From: Bacillota bacterium
GTDB lineage: Bacteria > Bacillota > Bacilli > Paenibacillales > UBA4045
Reading direction: 5' to 3'
DNA length: 64,000 nucleotides
Assembly: GCA_023441055.1 (NCBI GenBank)
Contig: JAEZQY010000036.1
Location: 77,019 to 141,018 of the forward strand
Position 1 is the stretch's first letter. Every line of letters starts with the position of its first letter. The notes beneath the pieces were generated by a model. The model was not told the DNA's origin. It did no database searches and saw only the letters and a program-made list of their open reading frames with translations. Below are positions 60,841 to 64,000 of this stretch, piece after piece. The translations under genes and the position numbers were made by a program.

Positions 60841-61770
60841 TCATGAGATCCTTTCAAAAGCAGTTCCATGGTCATTCCGATTTGCATATAGATCCTTCTC
60901 CGTAATAACGACGCGATTAGTATTACCTTCCGTAATGAAATTAACAACAACGCTCATATCATCGAGATAGAATTGATTTTGACTTTTAGGTCTCAGCTTT
61001 CTATTCCCGAAAATAAACAAATGATCTTGAACAAACTCAATATTTATGCTGAAATTCATTGCTTGATTATGGTATGTACCTACATAACGTTCAAGTATAG
61101 ATCGATCTAGACGAGGATCTGGGATATAGGTTAAGTCAAACGCATTGATCAACTGCTGCTCATACTCCGCATAATTTCGCTTAGAATTATCTATGATTAA
61201 TGCTTCAACAGCCACTTCTCTAATAATTTCATTAGCGAGAGCAGCATACTCCTTGAAGAACGAGATATGAGCGTCAGATCCTTGCTCTATCCGATTCACA
61301 AAGTATTGTTCATGTTTGTATTCATTATATTTTCGCGTTAAGAATTCCTTGCCTCTAAGATCAATCATCGTTTGAATGGCAACATCAGTATTTTCGGAAT
61401 AGAGATAAATCAACTTGCTGTCCACTTCACTTACAAGTTTACTAACCGTGACAAGTAGTGTCCTGATAATGTCCCTGTCCACGTCTTTATGGAGCAGATG
61501 AACAATCGGACTTTGGAACAACGCAGATTCCATCACGACAACATCACTGTCAGGTTGATTAGTAAGGAAAGTCCTCCACCTATGTAGATAGGATTCTATA
61601 AACAAATGGTAATCATCGAATGATTCCGAGTGGATGATGGGATGATCATATGTAGTCTCTAGAAATAATTCGCATCTGTAATGATTTCGTTCAAGTTGAT
61701 TAGCTAGAAATCGAGCGAAAGTAGATTTACCCGATCCAGGAATTCCTTCAATGATTACTAATTTCCTCAT
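60841..61770 (-). CDS. P-loop kinase-like protein
   Basis: The 309-aa protein starts RKLVIIEGIPGSGKSTFARF with a Walker A loop. A thymidylate/zeta-toxin-like kinase fold continues to about 200 (VVVMESALFQSPIVHLLHKD, DVAIQTMIDLRGKEFLTRKY). The last ~90 residues (ERYVGTYHNQAMNFSINIEF) form a beta-rich domain like those after some Bacillus hydrolases. Substrate unknown. It is upstream of rpiA on the same strand. Confidence 0.7.
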   Translation of the reverse strand: MRKLVIIEGIPGSGKSTFARFLANQLERNHYRCELFLETTYDHPIIHSESFDDYHLFIESYLHRWRTFLTNQPDSDVVVMESALFQSPIVHLLHKDVDRDIIRTLLVTVSKLVSEVDSKLIYLYSENTDVAIQTMIDLRGKEFLTRKYNEYKHEQYFVNRIEQGSDAHISFFKEYAALANEIIREVAVEALIIDNSKRNYAEYEQQLINAFDLTYIPDPRLDRSILERYVGTYHNQAMNFSINIEFVQDHLFIFGNRKLRPKSQNQFYLDDMSVVVNFITEGNTNRVVITEKDLYANRNDHGTAFERIS

Positions 61771-61840
61771 TTAGTCCCCCCAAGTATCATTAACATCCTT
61801 ATTCCAATTGGCTTTAACCTGTTGAATGTCTTGTTTTATT

Positions 61841-61981
61841 TTAGTTTTTATCCCCGAATAGAATAACAATAGTTACTTGTCGCGATATTACTAGCACACA
61901 CACAATCGCTAAACCAAGTATGTTTGAATACCGCGCCATGGCTTTCTGTAGATCACTAACCGGAATGAAGATCGCAAGCTC
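61841..61981 (-). pseudogene. Scrap of VOC/glyoxalase-like gene
   Basis: The minus frame reads ELAIFIPVSDLQKAMARYSN then ILGLAIV, the first beta-alpha unit of VOC (glyoxalase/bleomycin-resistance) proteins, then diverges into a hydrophobic stretch (VCVLVISRQVTIVILFGDKN) and stops. No start codon suits it. It lies between two accessory genes and is probably left over from an earlier gene. Confidence 0.4.
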
Positions 61982-61986
61982 CCTTA

Positions 61987-62769
61987 TTAGTATTTATCAT
62001 TTTTTAATGCATAATAGAGCTCTTCAATTCTGTTAAGTGAACCTGGTGAAGATTCAACGATAAGATTAATCAATTGTGAACCCATCTCGTAAAAGGTAGT
62101 TCGCCTATAAGGTTCTTCCCTACCTCCGTGATTCAAGGGAATACCCAGAGAGAACTTGACCTGATTCTCAATGTACCTTGCTAATCCTTCTTTCCATTCT
62201 TGCCAAACCATATATTCGACTTGCTCCATAGTCAAGTAGTCTTTAAGTTTCCTTCTTAACAAGCCAATTAACCTGTGATCCTTCCTATCTAAACCATCGA
62301 AAATTGACCTTGTGATTTCTGAGAATTGATTATCCGAATAAGGGAACGGGTAGTTCAATTCCCATGAATAATTAGCTGAGTTTGCTGATCGTTTAGCTAA
62401 ATCAATTTGTTCCCTTAATTGGATTTCGCATGTGTGGTACTGGTAACAATGTACAAACTCATGAAACATAATCACCTGCTCACTTATAGTATCAAACACA
62501 TCTCCGGTTACAACGACAGCTACTTGATTCGGCATACATGCCAGCGGGAAAGCAGCTCTGATACCTCCTGGTAAATCCATGGTATCGGGTTCAGTATGTG
62601 ATAAACTGTACATTCCTTTACTATAATCAAAGATGTGTAGTTGTTTATCCTCAACAATCGCAATCGGATAATGTTCATGTAGCAATGGATGAATGCTTTT
62701 TACCTCGTCTTGTAGCTTTAGTAATCCTTTGAACTTATCCGAATACTTGGATGCAATATCCTTTTGCAT
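61987..62769 (-). CDS. HExxH metallopeptidase-like protein
   Basis: The 260-aa protein contains HEFVHCYQYH near 103-112, a zinc HExxH helix, and a later EWKEGLARYIE that may give the third, glutamate ligand (gluzincin-type spacing). No signal peptide or membrane segment is visible, so it is probably intracellular. I cannot assign a named family. AAAGAGGTGAC precedes ATG 62769. It lies in accessory DNA with rpiA and the kinase. Confidence 0.6.
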   Translation of the reverse strand: MQKDIASKYSDKFKGLLKLQDEVKSIHPLLHEHYPIAIVEDKQLHIFDYSKGMYSLSHTEPDTMDLPGGIRAAFPLACMPNQVAVVVTGDVFDTISEQVIMFHEFVHCYQYHTCEIQLREQIDLAKRSANSANYSWELNYPFPYSDNQFSEITRSIFDGLDRKDHRLIGLLRRKLKDYLTMEQVEYMVWQEWKEGLARYIENQVKFSLGIPLNHGGREEPYRRTTFYEMGSQLINLIVESSPGSLNRIEELYYALKNDKY

Positions 62770-62939
62770 TCAGTCACCTCTTTCTTCCACCATATTCCCG
62801 CACACTCTGGAACAATCGCCCATTGATGATCCTCAATCTTCTTAGTCAGTTCCTCATCGAAGAAAAACGCAGTATGTAATCTAGCATCTTCCACACTATA
62901 CGCGAAGGTATCCCCCGCATCTATCTCGACCAGCGACAA
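62718..62939 (-). pseudogene. Chimeric ORF including a piece of an HD-domain gene
   Basis: The frame begins MSLVEIDAGDTFAY, the same block as in the HD gene at 56392-57009 (33 of 36 bases match over 62898-62934), then switches to an unrelated sequence (VEDARLHTAFFFDEELTKKI) and runs into the start of the peptidase gene. Directly upstream lies a partial repeat copy (62951-63006). The mixture shows recombination at repeats or cassettes. Confidence 0.55.
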
Positions 62940-62950
62940 ACACGAACTCA

Positions 62951-63006
62951 GTCGGCCGCGACTGCGATTGGGTGAATGGATGCGTCGCCTGAATCCGCTC
63001 CCCGAC
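62951..63006 (-). repeat. attC-like repeat, internal fragment
   Basis: GTCGGCCGCGACTGCGATTG, GGGTGAATGGATG and CGTCGCCTGAATCCGCTCCC on the + strand match the middle of the copy at 63579-63737 (GGCCGCGACGCGGTTAGG, GTCGCCTGATTCCGCTCCC). Neither end is present. Confidence 0.6.
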
Positions 63007-63011
63007 TAATT

Positions 63012-63539
63012 TCATATCTCCATTAATTTCTTATCAACAGTACGTTTCAAATAGAGTATTATTACAGCGAAAGCCGCCATTATAAATGTGTTATAAAAGT
63101 TAATTAAATAAAGAAATCTAATAAAATGAATTGGTGCAATCATACCTACACCGTCCCATATTCCCACTTGCCTACCAAGTAATACATCTAATGCATAACC
63201 AAAAAGTTGTTCCTGCGGTTTTTCTATTAACTTGTAAGTAATTGCAACCCATACAAAGCTAGAAAAGGAATAGAATAAATCAAACGAAACAAGTACAAGT
63301 ACAGCTTTGAAAAATTTGCGACTGTTTTTAATTAACAAATACATACAAAGAATAATACCTGCTATATTTACGAAAATATAAAATATTTTATACGATTGAA
63401 AAAGCATACCCAGGTGGGGAATCCTTACTTCCATTCCGCTATTTAAAACTTCAAAAAAGCTACTAAGAAAGTAATACACAATAATTATAAGTACTAACGA
63501 AGCCAATCCATACGACATTAGTTTAAATTTTACCTTCAT
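63012..63539 (-). CDS. Hypothetical multi-pass membrane protein
   Basis: The 175-aa protein has four hydrophobic segments (about 8-32, 45-70, 75-105 and 135-165). I recognise no family. It is AT-rich and lies 40 bp beyond the GTTAGGC end of the repeat at 63579, with another repeat fragment 6 bp beyond its stop. Both neighbours suggest a cassette-like acquisition. GGGGAGGATCCC precedes ATG 63539. Confidence 0.6.
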   Translation of the reverse strand: MKVKFKLMSYGLASLVLIIIVYYFLSSFFEVLNSGMEVRIPHLGMLFQSYKIFYIFVNIAGIILCMYLLIKNSRKFFKAVLVLVSFDLFYSFSSFVWVAITYKLIEKPQEQLFGYALDVLLGRQVGIWDGVGMIAPIHFIRFLYLINFYNTFIMAAFAVIILYLKRTVDKKLMEI

Positions 63540-63578
63540 GGGATCCTCCCCGAACTTTCTTTGTTATTCAGGAATTGC

Positions 63579-63737
63579 GCCTAACGCTTCCGTGTTGACG
63601 ACGTCCCACCACCTTAAGGTTCATAGGACCGGCCGCGACGCGGTTAGGTTCGCAGGGTTGTCGCCTGATTCCGCTCCCTCGAAATGCCTCTGGCGAGCAA
63701 GGGCCGTAAGGCCCGCCGCGTGAATGCAGTGTTATCC
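63579..63737 (-). repeat. attC-like repeat, full copy A
   Basis: On the minus strand the element starts GGATAACACTGCATTCACGC, has a strong GGGCCTTACGGCCC hairpin, then CCTAACCGCGTCGCGGCCGG, CCTTAAGGTGGTGGGACGTC and ends GGAAGCGTTAGGCGC. GTTAGGC (63585-63579) fits GTTRRRY exactly. The GNAT gene stops 28 bp before it and the membrane-protein gene starts 40 bp after it. Confidence 0.75.
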
Positions 63738-63764
63738 GAAGTAATCGCTCTTCTTTGGAGTCAC

Positions 63765-63998
63765 CTACACAATTTTTATTCTGTTACCAAGTATTTCAAT
63801 CGCTTCATCATACTCATTTTTGAATCCACCGAAGGATTCATGTTTTAGCATTTCAAATCCAGCATCTAAATAAATATTTATTGCCTTGTAACTCCATGTC
63901 TGGGTATGCAGGTACATATCAACATCCCCTTCTAATATTTGCATTTGCTTTATTCCTTCAGCCACGAGTGCTTTTCCTAGGCCCCTACCTTGATATTC
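63765..63998 (-). CDS. GNAT N-acetyltransferase, 5' end outside window
   Basis: The frame is open to the right edge and reads EYQGRGLGKALVAEGIKQMQ, the acetyl-CoA-binding motif A (Q-G-R-G-L-G-K) of GNAT enzymes, followed by TQTWSYKAINIYLDAGFEML, the usual motif B helix. About the last 78 residues are present. The acceptor substrate cannot be told. It is the upstream neighbour of repeat copy A and GNAT genes are common in cassette arrays. Confidence 0.8.
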   Translation of the reverse strand, partial: EYQGRGLGKALVAEGIKQMQILEGDVDMYLHTQTWSYKAINIYLDAGFEMLKHESFGGFKNEYDEAIEILGNRIKIV

Positions 63999-64000
63999 CG

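Noticed and set aside
57076..63737. CRISPR array
   Set aside because: The repeats are long, imperfect, far apart and separate genes and not uniform spacers; no cas genes are present.
54401..64000. Prophage
   Set aside because: No capsid, terminase, tail, lysis or integrase genes are visible; gene content is metabolic and unknown.

Overview
The window looks like a chromosomal segment of a Paenibacillus-type Firmicute (Paenibacillaceae). Evidence: LplB/LplC-type sugar ABC permeases with a YesN/AraC membrane regulator, an SLH surface protein, GAAC-N4-GTTC LexA boxes, a FapR-type operator before fabH, a YvfRSTU-like ABC/two-component set, a Y-family polymerase of the UvrX type, and strong GGAGG ribosome sites with occasional GTG/TTG starts. 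Most genes lie on the minus strand, so gene order is described from high to low coordinate. No database search was possible; family names come from recognised motifs.

Region 1 (1-22.7 kb) is a carbohydrate-use locus: AraC membrane sensor, two ABC permeases, a lipoprotein binding protein, a secreted FG-GAP/beta-propeller protein, a sulfatase, a GH106-like and a GH78 rhamnosidase, then an AraC regulator, a GH3 glycosidase and a GPH-type symporter (cut by the window edge). Sulfatase plus two rhamnosidase types suggests a sulfated, rhamnose-containing polysaccharide or glycoside. The locus is split at 4.8-7.6 kb by debris: a deaminase pseudogene, small ORFs, a deleted IS, an HNH fragment and a sugar-isomerase fragment.

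Region 2 (22.8-29.0 kb) carries a 25-codon ORF, a pseudogene, a small membrane protein and an RNA-repair locus: rtcB, a structured non-coding stretch with a circularly permuted tRNA-Asn-like fold, and an SPFH/slipin gene, with two WYL regulators transcribed divergently. This is the most striking candidate system in the window.

Region 3 (29.0-54.4 kb) is mostly ordinary: 5-oxoprolinase pxpBCA; an SOS-controlled Y-family polymerase with twin LexA boxes; fabH with a FapR box; an SLH/GLUG/B-repeat surface protein coupled to a VCBS-like protein; OpuC-type osmoprotectant ABC transporter; cysteine dioxygenase; EcsC-like protein; a c-di-GMP-I riboswitch with terminator ahead of a 105-aa protein and a class A PBP; a permease; a copper-amine-oxidase-N protein; an acyltransferase-like protein; a YvfRSTU-like set; an alpha/beta hydrolase.

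Region 4 (54.4-64.0 kb) is accessory and partly AT-rich: GIY-YIG/DUF4357, NUDIX, HD, unknown membrane proteins, rpiA, a P-loop kinase, a HExxH protein and a GNAT. Several of these ORFs are tightly spaced between copies of a 140-165 bp imperfect-hairpin repeat that ends in GTTAGRC in the gene direction, very like integron attC sites. Copies of the same repeat occur in the debris at 5.1-5.8 kb. No integrase is visible in the window.
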